A stretch of DNA of 64,000 nucleotides, taken from positions 2,963,665 through 3,027,664 of the forward strand of contig OZ024783.1 of the NCBI GenBank assembly GCA_964017065.1, read 5' to 3'. Numbering within the stretch: position 1 is the first letter of the stretch; every line of letters begins with the position of its first letter. The notes below the pieces were generated by a model. That model saw only the letters and a list, made by a program, of their open reading frames with translations, made no database searches and was not told the DNA's origin. Of this stretch, positions 47,657-64,000 are shown piece after piece. A program made the translations under genes and the position numbers. The stretch comes from Haliclona indistincta (Eukaryota; Porifera; Demospongiae; Haplosclerida; Chalinidae).

Positions 47657-47955
47657 CTTCCCGGCGAGAGACTCGTACAGTCGTACTAACATCTCTCAGG
47701 CTCTGATCATCTCTGGTACTACAAACTCTGGTCCTCTATCATGTGAGTGAAGTGATTTTTACAAAGTTGAGCTTTTCTATTTCTCTCTGGCAGCTGACAG
47801 ACCCTCTTATGATCAGCTCCTTCATCTCAAGAAACCTGATGGGTCTTCTCTGAGAGTTATTCGATGGATCTCATCATTGGAACAATGGCAGTGTACAGAC
47901 CTAGCTCACATGCTCTTGAAGGATGATGATCTAGTGAGAAGGTATCAGGTTACAG
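47657..47955 (+). pseudogene. Decayed 2A exon and truncated Death exon before copy III
   Basis: The segment is near-identical to 35855-36137. The 2A motif again reads T-T-N-S-G-P, and the Death exon (from 47794) is cut at R-R-Y-Q and joined to intron end GTTACAG. The Death frame runs into a stop shortly after the junction. Confidence 0.65.
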
Positions 47956-54029
<6,074 letters not shown>

Positions 54030-54186
54030 TAATACTTCATTTTGTGGTTATTATTTTAAAATCAAATCTAAAACCTATTGTTTAGACGCCATGTCTGGGA
54101 AAGCCAGTTGCGTGATATCACACAAGTTAATCAGATTCATTGATATCTACCTACGCCCTCAAAAATGTATGCGGGCGTGTTTGGTT

Positions 54187-57123
54187 ATGGCGTCTTCTAG
54201 TGATCAGGTAAGACTTTACTGTACTAGTCCAACCGCTGGATCATAGTATTCAAATACCAGTATTAATCCTGGTTTATTATACTGTTGTTCAGGAGACCGA
54301 GAGCGCTGAGTACCGCTCGTTTCAAAGGCATTATGCTGACCTGTTCAAATCCATTGGTGACCCTACTTCACTGGCAGCAGAACTGTACTCCGCTGGTCTA
54401 CTGTCACGAGAGACGAGAAGAAAGATTTTTGAGCTGCCACTCACAGAACAGAAAGTGTCTGAGCTCCTAGATGCGACAGAAACAGCAATCCGACTAGACC
54501 CCAGCAACTACCACAAGTTTGTGGAAGCACTAGAGAAGGACAGTTCAATGCAGCACCTCTGTGGCAAGCTGAGGTCCACATGTGGTGAGTGTGATAATGT
54601 GTGTCTGAGTACATCCACTGACCAGTGCATGCATGGTGTTCTGATGTAGCTCAACTCAAGTCACTGCACACTCCTCAACTAGTGTCGTCCCTACCACCAA
54701 ACACATCAGCTGGTGAGTAGAGAATGTGTATATGGTGGAATAACATGTGACAGTATCTTACAGCACAGACCAATGATAGTATGATACCATCCTCCATCAC
54801 CTCTTCATCTCATTCAAGCACAACAGGTATAATGACATACTCAGTCACTAATGACCAGTGGATGATGTGTTTCCTCTCCTCAGCTATCACCAGGAAACAG
54901 TACAAACAGTTCCTAAAGAAATGTTACCGACAGCCACTCCCTGATGATGATAAGCTACTCACTACTGCCAGCAAGCACTACATTGAGCTAGCTGTCATCA
55001 GCAAGAAGGGTATCACCAGGAAGCAAGCAGATGAGTTTACTAGAAAAAGTCTCCACGGTTTAACTGAAGAGATCTTGCGTGAGAAAGCTCCGATAGCACT
55101 AGATCATATACTAAAGCCCAGAGAGGATGGTAGACCAGTACGTTGTGTCCTGGTGGAGGGTGCACCAGGTATCGGCAAGAGCACATTAGCATGGGAGGTG
55201 TGTCACAAGTGGGAGGAGTTAGAGAGTGTGAAGCAGTACGAGTTAGTGGTACTAGTTCGCTTGAGGGAGAAGAAGGCTCAAGAGGCACGCTGCCTTGAGG
55301 ACCTGCTGCCGTGTAATTCTACCACTAACATGACGGAGCTCTTGGCTGCAATAGGAGAAGGAGAAGGCATGCTTATCGTGTGCGATGGGTTAGATGAGCT
55401 TCCTCGTGAGCAGCGGCAGGAGGGCTCGGTCTACATAGATCTACTCAAGGGTAGGCTCCTGGCAGAGGCTACTATTATTGTCACCAGTCGTCCTTCAGTA
55501 AGTGCTGAACTCTGGAGCCTCTGCCAGCATAACATAGACAGGCACCTCGAGGTGATAGGCTTCACTAAAGAGGATATCAAGCGGTTTGCTGAGAGTGTGT
55601 TTAGTGGGGATATCCTGGCAGGGTTCTTGTCTTACATCACCAGAAATCCTCCCATATATGGTATGATGTATATCCCTCTCAATGCCGTCATTGTAGCCCT
55701 GATATACCAGGACAGCTATGACACAGATATGCCTTTCCCTACAACCATGACACAGCACTTTGACACTCTCACTCGTGGTCTCATTCGCAGGCACCTCGTG
55801 TCCACACGTCGGGTTTCTAGTGAGTATTGCATGCCTCCTTCCCTCCAGCATATAGAGGACATTAGCAAGCTTCCTCCTCTAGTGGTTCAGCAGCTTCTTC
55901 AGCTAGCCAAGGTGGCCTATGAGAATCTGTGTGAGGAAAGGTTCGTCTTCACTGACCTTGGTGAGGACTTTGTGCACCTTGGGACAATGAAAAAGACCAC
56001 AAGTGTGAATGTGTGTACAGGTCCTGGGTGCTTCTACTCCTTCCTCCATCTCACTCTTCAAGAATACTTGACTGCCCTCCATATTGCTGTTGTGAATCCT
56101 AGTGGCTTTGGACTGTTTAAATGGCCAGAGGAAGATAGTGTTGTTGTGAGGTTTCTGGCAGGAATGTACAGACATGATGATTATCATAGTCACCCTGTGT
56201 ACCAGGAGTTGGTACAACAACTCGCCAGCAATATCCCGTATAATAGTTTACAGTTGGTCCAATGTGCATATGAGTGTCCTAGCATTATGGATAGTGTGGA
56301 GGTGCAGGACTATAGTAAACGTCATACAATAGGTGTTGTTTTACCAGTAGTTTGTTTTGACTGGTATGCCACAGGATACTGCATCAGCCACTTTGATGTA
56401 AGATGGAGTCTTATAATTAACAAAGAGACAGAGGAAAATATTGATCTCCTGGTGAAGGGTCTTAGGTCCTCATCTATTGCTAGAGGGTCGTTAGAAATAA
56501 TATCTGGATCATCCCTTTCTGTAATTATTACATTAAGAGAGTTTTCCCGAATCAAGGAACTTGACGTATGGGATGTTAACATTGATCATGATGATCTGGT
56601 AGGGATTCAGCAGCTGATAGCCCCAGGGAGTGAACTAAAATCCCTGTTTTTTCGACACGTAGATTCACAAATTAGTAGTCAGTTATTGATCTCAACATTA
56701 TTTCAACCCTCTTCATTGCAAGAACTTGCCTTGTTCACTGATGACACTATCAATGAAACTCAGCTTCTTCCACATGGTAACACAAACCTCAAGAAACTTA
56801 CCATTTCCCGTAACCTTCTTCACCCGCTAGCTGCATTGATCGTGAATATCACTTCACTGACATTCCTGGAGATTAATGATCTACTAGACAGTGACCTACC
56901 TGTTCTCACTAATATTGTACAGTCACACCCCACACTAGAAGTACTAGCTATTTACGAGATACAAGATTGTACTGACTCTACTAACCTGCTCCAACTGATC
57001 GAGGCTGCTGATAGTAACGAACAAGTAGTAAAATTCAAACTTTATTGTTCAGACTATAACAAGCTACCACCACACATCCAAGAACAATATAAGCATCTGT
57101 TAAAACCATACTATGACTATTAA
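54187..57123 (+). CDS. NLR C: CARD-like domain, NACHT, LRR-like
   Basis: Exons 54187-54207, 54293-54584, 54650-54712, 54764-54826 and 54884-57123 join in frame. A short first exon (M-A-S-S-S-D-Q) leads into a Death-fold domain of CARD type: L-A-A-E-L-Y-S-A-G-L-L-S, K-V-S-E-L-L-D-A-T-E, and Y-H-K-F-V-E-A-L-E. There is no 2A motif. The body is nearly the same as NLR A and B: Walker A G-A-P-G-I-G-K-S-T, Walker B I-V-C-D-G-L-D-E-L-P, the V-T-S-R-P sensor and the leucine-rich end. CARD domains recruit adaptors or caspases. The domain call rests on helix pattern only. The start lies only 157 bp after the stop of BRWD copy III, so its promoter must be very short or overlap that gene. Introns are 50-85 bp. 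Confidence 0.85.
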
Positions 57124-57960
57124 TTTTTAACTGAACGATGATGACTATGTGCACAATATGATTTCTTCTTTCAGTGTGTAGTAGCAGTTTACTTTACGTT
57201 ATTATACAACATCTTTTCATGGTTGCTTCAAATATTATGTCACTATAGAAGAATTATACTGTATTAATTGATAGTTTGAATTTTTTACCTCAACTACAGG
57301 GTATATTGTTTTTCTTTTGTCACTCCTGTTTAGTGCAGTCATGTAACTGTGTTCTATTGTTTGATTTGAATAGTATTCTTGCACATGAACATGTTTCTAT
57401 CTCATGTACAGTAAATTAGATAATGATAGTAGCACAGCACTACAGTAACTACCTGGAAACAGTACTACACTGAATTGGAACAATTCTATCTTTATAATTC
57501 TATAAGAATCTGTTAAAACCTTGTAATTAATGATAATACATGTACTTATGTGCTCATTATGATTTCAGTCTTTTTATATAACAGTTCAATATTTTGAATA
57601 ATTTTTGAACTACTTTGTCTTTTTTCATGTACATGTGTAGAACACATCATTTCTTAATATTTTTTGTCACTCCTGTTTTGTAATTGTTAGCTACTTTGTG
57701 CAGAGTTTGAATATGTGTAATTTTCAAATCATGTTTCTATCTCACGTGCAATACATTAGATAGTGATGATGGGTAGTATACTGCCTTGAGGAGTAGTACT
57801 GGAAGATGATGCATGACTTGGGATGGATTGCAACAGCTTTGAGTTCAGCATGTTCTTAGCTTGACCTAGCTTGCTAATTCATGACATTTAATTTCATCCT
57901 AGCTAGTAGAATGACTTTCTGATCCACTTAGTTTTCAAATGATTAATGGTTCAAGTCAGT
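57124..57960. other. 3' flank of NLR C
   Basis: Aligns with 44389-45180. It includes the repeated segment GTGTAGTAGCAGTTTACTTT found behind all three NLR genes. No exon is seen. Confidence 0.6.
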
Positions 57961-58165
57961 TCATAATATTATTGCAAATCAGATTCAGATCTGTGTGGTA
58001 CTTTATCTTGATTGATATAGTGCAGTCATGCAATGCACAGTACGTGATGACGGATAGACAGAGGTGGGTGGGACATGCAGTACAGCTGAAAAACAAACAC
58101 AGTGCGGCAAGCCAAGATGTAAGAAAATTTAAAATTTCCCGCTTTATTGTCTGGAGGTGTGGCAC
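57961..58165 (+). repeat. Unit-end segment repeated three times
   Basis: Matches 45610-45800 and more weakly 35610-35750. It contains the words GACAGAGGTGGGTGGGACAT and AAATTTCCCGC. It marks the join between NLR flank and the next 2A/BRWD unit and may be a regulatory or 5' untranslated segment. Function unknown. Confidence 0.55.
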
Positions 58166-59339
58166 CAGTTTTGGCGATTGTGATAATAGCATTATTATAA
58201 TTATTACTGCGAGTAATTATAACTTATCATAATTATTTCACTTTAATAATTAATTTCTTGGACCATTAGGTTAATTCCAAAGTGTCATCGTCCAAAGAAG
58301 GTCGGCTGCCCACTACCATTGCAGCACTGATGCTGTAGCTGTCTCGATAGCTAAGAGTGGTCCCTAACTTGAACCAAATACACAACAGCATTATGACATT
58401 GATTGCAACACTAATCCTGCCTATGAACAAGTAGTTACGAATTTTAAAAACATGCAATAATAATAAATTATACCAAAATTAATTTGTCTCAAACAAATTT
58501 TCGTGTTAGTGTAGCTAGCTGTACACATAGAATGTTGACAGTTATCAGTACTCGTTACCCAGTCTGTTCAACTTTTCAATGTATGAATGCTATAGATTTA
58601 TTTATAATTGTAAGATGATTGTACATTTCACTAGCTGAAATAAACATAATGCTTGCTGACAATAATAATGGAGGGTGCTTTTTCAAGTTAGTAATGCTTT
58701 CTGAAAAATTGCTGTTCCTTCTGCTACAGGAAGTGAATTGTGTATTGGTCCAATATTTGACGTTCACAACAGAAGCTGGTATTGAAAATTGGGTGGACCA
58801 ACAGTACTCAGACCACGGATGCTTATGATCTGTGAAAATATTTTAAAAGCATGCTAGCTCATTCTTATGACAATGCATCTATATGTATGCATGTCAATAG
58901 CTACTCACTTGAGTAAATCAAGATAAGAACCGCCAAGATCTTCGTCAGAGTAGCAGTCTTGCCCTTGTGGAAATCTTATATTGACCTAAAAGTAGACAAA
59001 ATAATTATAAACAGTAAGACAGATAGCATGATCCAAGCAAGAGATATTTAGTGCAAAATAGCTCTTAACGAACGATCAGTTCTATAGCAAGCTACAACCT
59101 GTGAATACAATCCTAGATATGATTATGAACCACAGAGCTATGAGTATCGTGTGCTGACATGCCCCTGACATTGCCTACACAACACATTGAACACACAATA
59201 ATCGTACCACTGGTAACTCAAACGAAGTATCCTGTTCTGCTGATTGTTGAGTTTGAGCCTGCTCATTGTCTGTGGGCTAGAGTTGAAAATGTAGATGAAG
59301 AATGACCTCATGATAACCACAACCCACGCAATTTATCAA
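58166..59339 (-). other. Spacer with possible minus-strand exons
   Basis: On the minus strand, about 58905-58985 could be an exon (F-P-Q-G-Q-D-C-Y-S-D-E-D) and 58266-58430 a second with a hydrophobic segment (V-A-I-N-V-I-M-L-L-C-I-W-F). Splice sites are plausible but no family is recognised. Confidence 0.25.
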
Positions 59340-59665
59340 CGAGACCGACCACGCGATATGGCTGACCTGCTTCGCGGAACAGTGCTGACATCTTTTGACA
59401 AATTTCAGCACATCTCTGCGTAGAGTAGCCCAATGGAAGTTGGATTTGGCTACTTGAAGCGTGTCCTGTTGACTGAGATGACCTAAAATAACAGCACAAC
59501 AGCAAACAGTACTCACCATGACAGCACGCATGCGGCAGGTACCTTCATGGGCACGTTTGCAATACTCTTCTATATGATCCTTGCTCCTCGGCACTATAGG
59601 AGCCTGTTGTAGTATAGGTCTCCATTTTGCACTCTGTACTTTTTGGCCCTTTTCCGAATGTCTTT
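59340..59665 (-). pseudogene. Relic of a Gypsy-type integrase zinc-binding domain
   Basis: On the minus strand the pieces K-K-Y-R-V-Q-N-G-D-L-Y-Y-N-R, P-R-S-K-D-H-I-E-E-Y-C and G-H-L-S-Q-Q-D-T-L, N-F-H-W, R-R-D-V-L-K-F-V and C-Q-H-C occur in the order expected for the H-H-C-C domain of retroelement integrases or GIN1-like host genes. They lie in two frames with a stop between, so the copy is broken. No catalytic core was found beside it. Confidence 0.45.
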
Positions 59666-60131
59666 CTTCTCCCCACTGCTTGCTCCGTCTGGGTATTTCG
59701 TTTCACTGGCCAAAAACTGAAAGATCTTTTCGTAAGACGACATAATTCAGTAAGGCTCTTCTAGAACTCGTTTTGGAATAATAATAATTATTTATTAATA
59801 CAGCGATTTCGAAGATCTTGAGGCAAAAGCGGAAGTGTGACGTTGGCCAATCAAAACGCGCGTGAATGGGATGGCTTGTCCCCGTTTCGTCGACTCCCAT
59901 TTCGTCGACTCCCGATTCGTCGACTAATTAATTAATTGGCCACGCCTGCTGTGCGGCCACGATTAATTGCCTGCTGTCGTTGCTGTCAGATCATGCACGC
60001 TGTTAGTTCTGTTGCTGTCAATTTGGCGTCCCTAGCGACTATGCATGATGCTGTTTGTACTGTGCTGCACCACAAGTCCATAACATCGATCATACTGAGT
60101 TGTGCAAGTACTATGAAGATACTTGGCTTAA

Positions 60132-60560
60132 CCCTTTAACTACTAAATTATCTTGCTGAAATTTTAACCTCGTAAATGCTGACAACTTCTATCGTGAATA
60201 TCTCGTGTGTCTTTTGTGCTACTGGTCTCAAATTTGCGTCCTTTTACGCCAGTGAGTAGCCGCAATTGCCCATACTCAAGTCGGTCGATATGCCCCTCCC
60301 ACTTCGAATGTGAAGCCAATAAAGTGCAGCGACCTCGTCAAATTTTGCTCAAAGTTAGTGCTTTGGGGCTGGCTACTGAAAAGTACATGTAAATAGCAGT
60401 GGTTTTGGTCAATGTAAAATGTAGCCCAGATCGTGGAGAATGCGCCAAAATGTGTTTTCCGAGCACCCGAACCCTTAAAATGTCCAAATTTTCTTGGCAG
60501 CCATGTTGTTTTTCCTAAAATGTTGTGAAATTTGCACTGAAGCCATAGAAAGCCATAGTC
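60132..60560. mobile_element. Second copy of the TTAA element, 3'-truncated
   Basis: TTAA at 60128-60131 followed by a sequence near-identical to 41051-41460. Similarity stops near 60560 and the right end is not seen. Confidence 0.7.
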
Positions 60561-61177
60561 AGCAAATGGATGGGATTTTTGTGAGTTGTGTTGACATTGT
60601 GTACCCCTGCATGGGCATTTCCATCTCCCCAGTTTATCATCTCTGAAATCTAGCCCATTATTGCATTCACCTCTAGCTTCGCTTATTCTGCATGAGCTTT
60701 CGCTTATTAATTTTCATTTCCCCTTTTCATTTCCCCTTTTCATTTCCCCTACCCTTATCCTAGCCTGTGATTATCTCTTACTCTGAGCCTTCGTTTTCAT
60801 ATCCCCGCCTTTGCTTATCTCTTACTCTCAGCCTTCGTTTTCATTTCCCCTTCCATACCTCTAACTGCGTATTCTTAACAACCGTTTCCCTGACCCTACC
60901 CCGTTTGTTTCCATTTTTTGTCTAAGCTGGTGTATGTTTGGTTTTTTCCAGAAATCTGGTTTTTCCCTTGGATGGTATGGGCACAGCTATCCTAAATTTT
61001 CCTCTTTGTTCCCCCAGCTTATCTCTCTCAACTAAACTTTCTTTCTATCTCTTTCTTTCTATCTCTTTCTTTCTATCTCTTTTAAACGTCTCACTGAGCG
61101 GCATGTAACATAGCAGTAGCATGTAGCATTAGCATTAGCATGATAATTTATTAGTGCATTTTCTTTTTTGTTGTTAC

Positions 61178-61476
61178 CAGGAGCGCATATAAACAAGGGA
61201 GCATGTAACTCTGTAAACGGCGAAATCCTAACATGGCTGCTGTTCTAAAAATAATAGTTTCCATATAAGAACTATAATCCATATAAGGTCTATAATTTCA
61301 ACCGCGCCTCCATCCGGTATATTATTAATAACGGGCGTGTACTAGTTATTACATCCGCAAACGTCACATTTATACTTTATATGGAAGTAACTAAAAATAG
61401 CAAGTCCGCCATATTAGGATTTCGCCGTTATATGGGGTAGTGTTCAGAGTTACATGCTCCCTATTATGTGCTCCTG
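61178..61476. mobile_element. MITE with CAGGAGC ends
   Basis: Inverted ends CAGGAGCGCATA and TATGTGCTCCTG bound 299 bp, with a second inner inverted block (GGAGCATGTAACTCTG). A 7-bp repeat TTGTTAC flanks it at 61171-61177 and 61477-61483. Probably hAT-like. Confidence 0.7.
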
Positions 61477-61913
61477 TTGTTACTTAGCAGTTAGTATTAA
61501 TTTTGAATAAAACTTAACAATGATTAATTTTACTGCAAAAAACTTTATTAACAAAAAAGTTATTATTATTAACAATGCATACTCCATTTTTTGTGGTAAC
61601 TGTAAGTTGGTGGGGAGAGAGCTTTAGATCGTTGTGTCTGCTAATGCTGTGCGGGGATGAACTATCGCTCTGAGTTTGTTGCCCTACCAGAGAGCTTTCT
61701 AATTGTTTCGTTGAGGCAGTTGGCACAAGAGGCAGTTGGCACAAGAGGCAGTTGTCGCTGTGAGTTTCTTGGCCTACCAGAGAGCTTTACATCGTAGCTA
61801 TACAGCACTGCTAGCTGCGCGCGCCGCAAACCGAGTAACGCGCAATAACGACCTATGAATAATTAATTAGTCGACGAATCGGGAGTCGACGAAATGGGAG
61901 TCGACGAAACGGG

Positions 61914-62833
61914 TGTAAATCAATGGGATACACGTGACTGATCGACATATACAACTGCAGTGTTAGGAACAATACACCATATCTGCATGAATAGCAAAAA
62001 CAGACTTGTAATAGTGGCGCGGTTCACCACTGGTAAACCGCCACAAACCTAATTGCCGCCTGCATACCTGTTTTTTGTTTTTGAATAGCTCGATAACGAA
62101 ACCGACTTACTGACCTTAACGTAACTTCAACCAGATGACTAACCATTAGAAGATGACTAACCATCTGCAGATGAGAATTGCTCCTCAGTTGAATGTTCGA
62201 ATATAGCTCTAAAATTAATAATCAAAATTGTACAAGCTGTCAACAATTATTATTTACAGAAATAGTATCACGATTTGGAACGACGCATATAAACTACCGC
62301 GCGCGGTAGTTGGCTACTACCGCGCGCGGCGTTTTCTTGGTCCTCTCAATGTCCGCCATACATTTCCCAGCGTTAATTTACGGGGAAATAATTTTATACG
62401 GTCAATTATTGACCGTATATTCCAGCACTGCGAAGCCCACTAATGGCAGGAACGCTCAATTCTGGGGTATATATAGGAGTTGAACTATGTACTTTCAGAG
62501 TGCTTCCAGAGTCGTGGGTTCACACCCTTCGCAAGAAGGAGCGACTGAGATCTGTGTGAATTCCTCCCCAATAATGACTATGAAAGCGGCTGTCAGCACA
62601 CAGCTGCCGGAGTTGTTGGCTCTGGATAGCACTCTGGCCGGAGGCCGGTAGTCCCGGGGTCTTCAGAGAGGTGATCCATTGATCCGTCCATCAGTCTGAA
62701 AATTATTGATAATTTTTATAGAATTTTTGTCCTACGATAGAAGCATGCCAATCATTTACAGGCACTCTGCCTGTTATTTTCAAATAAGTAAAAAAACACC
62801 GAGTAATTTAAATTGGTAAATAGTTCCTTTAGT
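61914..62833. other. Intergenic, small palindromes, possible SINE
   Basis: Palindromes occur at 62290-62333 (CGCGCGCGGTAG type) and 62395-62420. Near 62500 the words GTGGGTTCACACCC resemble a weak pol III B box, and the 150 bp after it could be a SINE. No gene is supported. Confidence 0.35.
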
Positions 62834-63693
62834 CATAGATAATACAGTACACAGTGGATATGCAACGAGCCCGTATACGCCGATTTGGAGTGATGCAGTG
62901 TGTGCTACGGATGTAACGGACGTGTCCGAGGATTATAAATGGCTGCTCGCACAAAAACAGCTGAAAACATTGCAGGAAATACGTAGACAACGATGAAAGC
63001 AACTTCAACCATTGGTTTTTTCTTGTAATAGAGCCATTACGTTCACTTCTAACGCTGGAAGCAACGTATCTATGTGAAAAATCATAGTTTTCAAGCTCCA
63101 TAGCTCGACTAGTGTGACAAGATACTGAACGTTGTGATCGTTTTGTGCATACAACCTTAGTTTCTCGCAGTAGAATGAAGACAGTAGCATTCAGTAGTGC
63201 CGTTCATGGAGTTCTGAAGTCGTCAGTGTGGTAGATATTTTCTAACACAAACAAACTGCTACACGAAGGAAAAATTCGCTGCTTGGCAGCGTCTCAGCAG
63301 TTGTGCACAGAGTGTAACTCCTTGATAATAGTTTCTCGCAATGCTACCAGCAGTAGCTATAGGTATGTAAAAAGGCTTTGTAGCATAAGCCAGTGCTGTA
63401 CAAAGTATAGCAGTGCGTATCAAGAAAATCGAGCCAAAACGGCAGAAACCGAGGTCCAGCTATAAGTCTTAACAACAGAAGTCTTTTGCAGTACCACGAT
63501 TTTCTCTACTAATTGATGAACACGTTTACTGCTTTATAAAAGCTTTCTTGTCTCTTCAGAACAGTAAAAACAGCTTTACAACTGTCAGCTACTCAACTAA
63601 GACCCGTTTCAGTCTGCAGTGTTACAGCGTAACACCGTGGATCCCTCCGTATACCAGGTCGTTGCATATCCACTGTGTACTGTATTATCTATG
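62834..63693. mobile_element. TIR element with CTTTAGT duplication
   Basis: Inverted ends CATAGATAATACAGTACACA and inverse bound 860 bp. CTTTAGT is repeated at 62827-62833 and 63694-63700. The unoccupied sequence CTTTAGTGAATGA exists behind BRWD copies I (about 35548) and II (about 39666). No transposase frame. Confidence 0.75.
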
Positions 63694-63748
63694 CTTTAGT
63701 GAATGAGGTGATTTATCATTATATCACGTACGAGTATATCACATTAAT

Positions 63749-63951
63749 TTTCGAGTTCGTAGTTGGTCCTCCCACATTCTGCTCCATCACACTAGGTATG
63801 CGCATAGTTTGACTCAGCCGATATACATTCACTGGTCGTCAGCTATACTGTTGCAAGTGTTTATCTTCTCTGTAGAACTCTTGTCTCCTCGGCTCTCTGA
63901 TGCTCCTTGCTCCAGCCAGCAAGCCTTGACCAACCAGTCTTTACCTTCAGG
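63749..63951 (+). pseudogene. BRWD-like copy IV, first visible exons
   Basis: Exon 63749-63795 reads F-V-V-G-P-P-T-F-C-S-I-T and exon 63876-63951 reads L-L-S-P-R-L-S-D-A-P-C-S-S-Q-Q-A. Both match copy III at 50931-51143. The second exon is shorter than in copy III and its end is in another frame. The left border is joined to a segment resembling the tail of copy I (TTATCATTATATCAC), so this copy starts inside the Tudor-like region. It continues past the window. Confidence 0.6.
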
Positions 63952-64000
63952 TGAGTCTGAAAATAATCATGTTATTAAATTTCTCTCAATCCATGCCTAC

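Larger units (their letters stand above)
59882..61913. mobile_element. 2-kb composite with GTCGAC-repeat inverted ends
   Basis: The left end has three GTCGACT-spaced units (TTTCGTCGACTCCC) and the right end at 61862-61913 is their inverse. Between them are other elements, including 60132 on and 61178-61476, so it is a nest. No transposase frame is visible. Confidence 0.65.

Overview
The window is metazoan nuclear DNA and most resembles a demosponge such as Amphimedon queenslandica. The reasons are very compact genes, GT-AG introns mostly of 50-300 bp, NACHT-LRR genes with Death or CARD-like N-termini, a multi-SRCR receptor, animal genes such as APEX1, BRWD/PHIP and a CXXC zinc finger, and an extreme density of small inverted-repeat elements. 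The species is inferred from gene content only.

Layout, left half. Positions 1-3.6 kb hold a Death-fold exon and its acidic linker exon, broken up by nested MITEs. Positions 4.1-10.8 kb hold an APEX1-like AP endonuclease gene split by about 5.1 kb. That segment carries a multi-exon DDE integrase gene on the plus strand and an Ig-plus-kinase gene on the minus strand, and the central APEX1 exons are not visible. Positions 12.3-16.2 kb hold a 17-exon secreted or receptor gene with seven SRCR and two Ig domains, with no visible 3' end. Positions 16.3-19.4 kb are a cluster of hairpin and terminal-inverted-repeat elements. Positions 19.5-22.9 kb hold a MULE/SWIM transposase-type gene with one frameshift. 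Positions 23.07-23.8 kb hold a small CXXC zinc-finger gene with its own TATA box.

Layout, right half (24-64 kb). This is an alternating tandem array of NLR genes and BRWD-like copies. NLR A (24.0-29.5 kb) and NLR B (39.9-44.4 kb) each begin with an exon ending in a 2A-type ribosome-skipping motif (D-I-E-x-N-P-G-P) after a hydrophobic helix, then a Death exon, then NACHT and LRR-like exons. NLR C (54.2-57.1 kb) has nearly the same NACHT-LRR body but a CARD-like N-terminus and no 2A exon. Between them lie BRWD-like copy I (32.3-35.5 kb, a broken gene fused to a 2A-Death-linker head), copy II (36.1-39.65 kb), copy III (48.0-54.0 kb, the longest, WD40 end to two bromodomains) and the start of copy IV (63.75 kb to the window end). 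Copies II and III are preceded by decayed 2A and truncated Death exons.

Paralogous copies supply natural empty sites for several mobile elements and an independent test of one intron. The most unusual signals are the 2A recoding motifs in several states of decay, the swap of N-terminal modules on one NACHT-LRR body, the 2A-Death-BRWD chimeras, and the integrase-kinase block inside APEX1.
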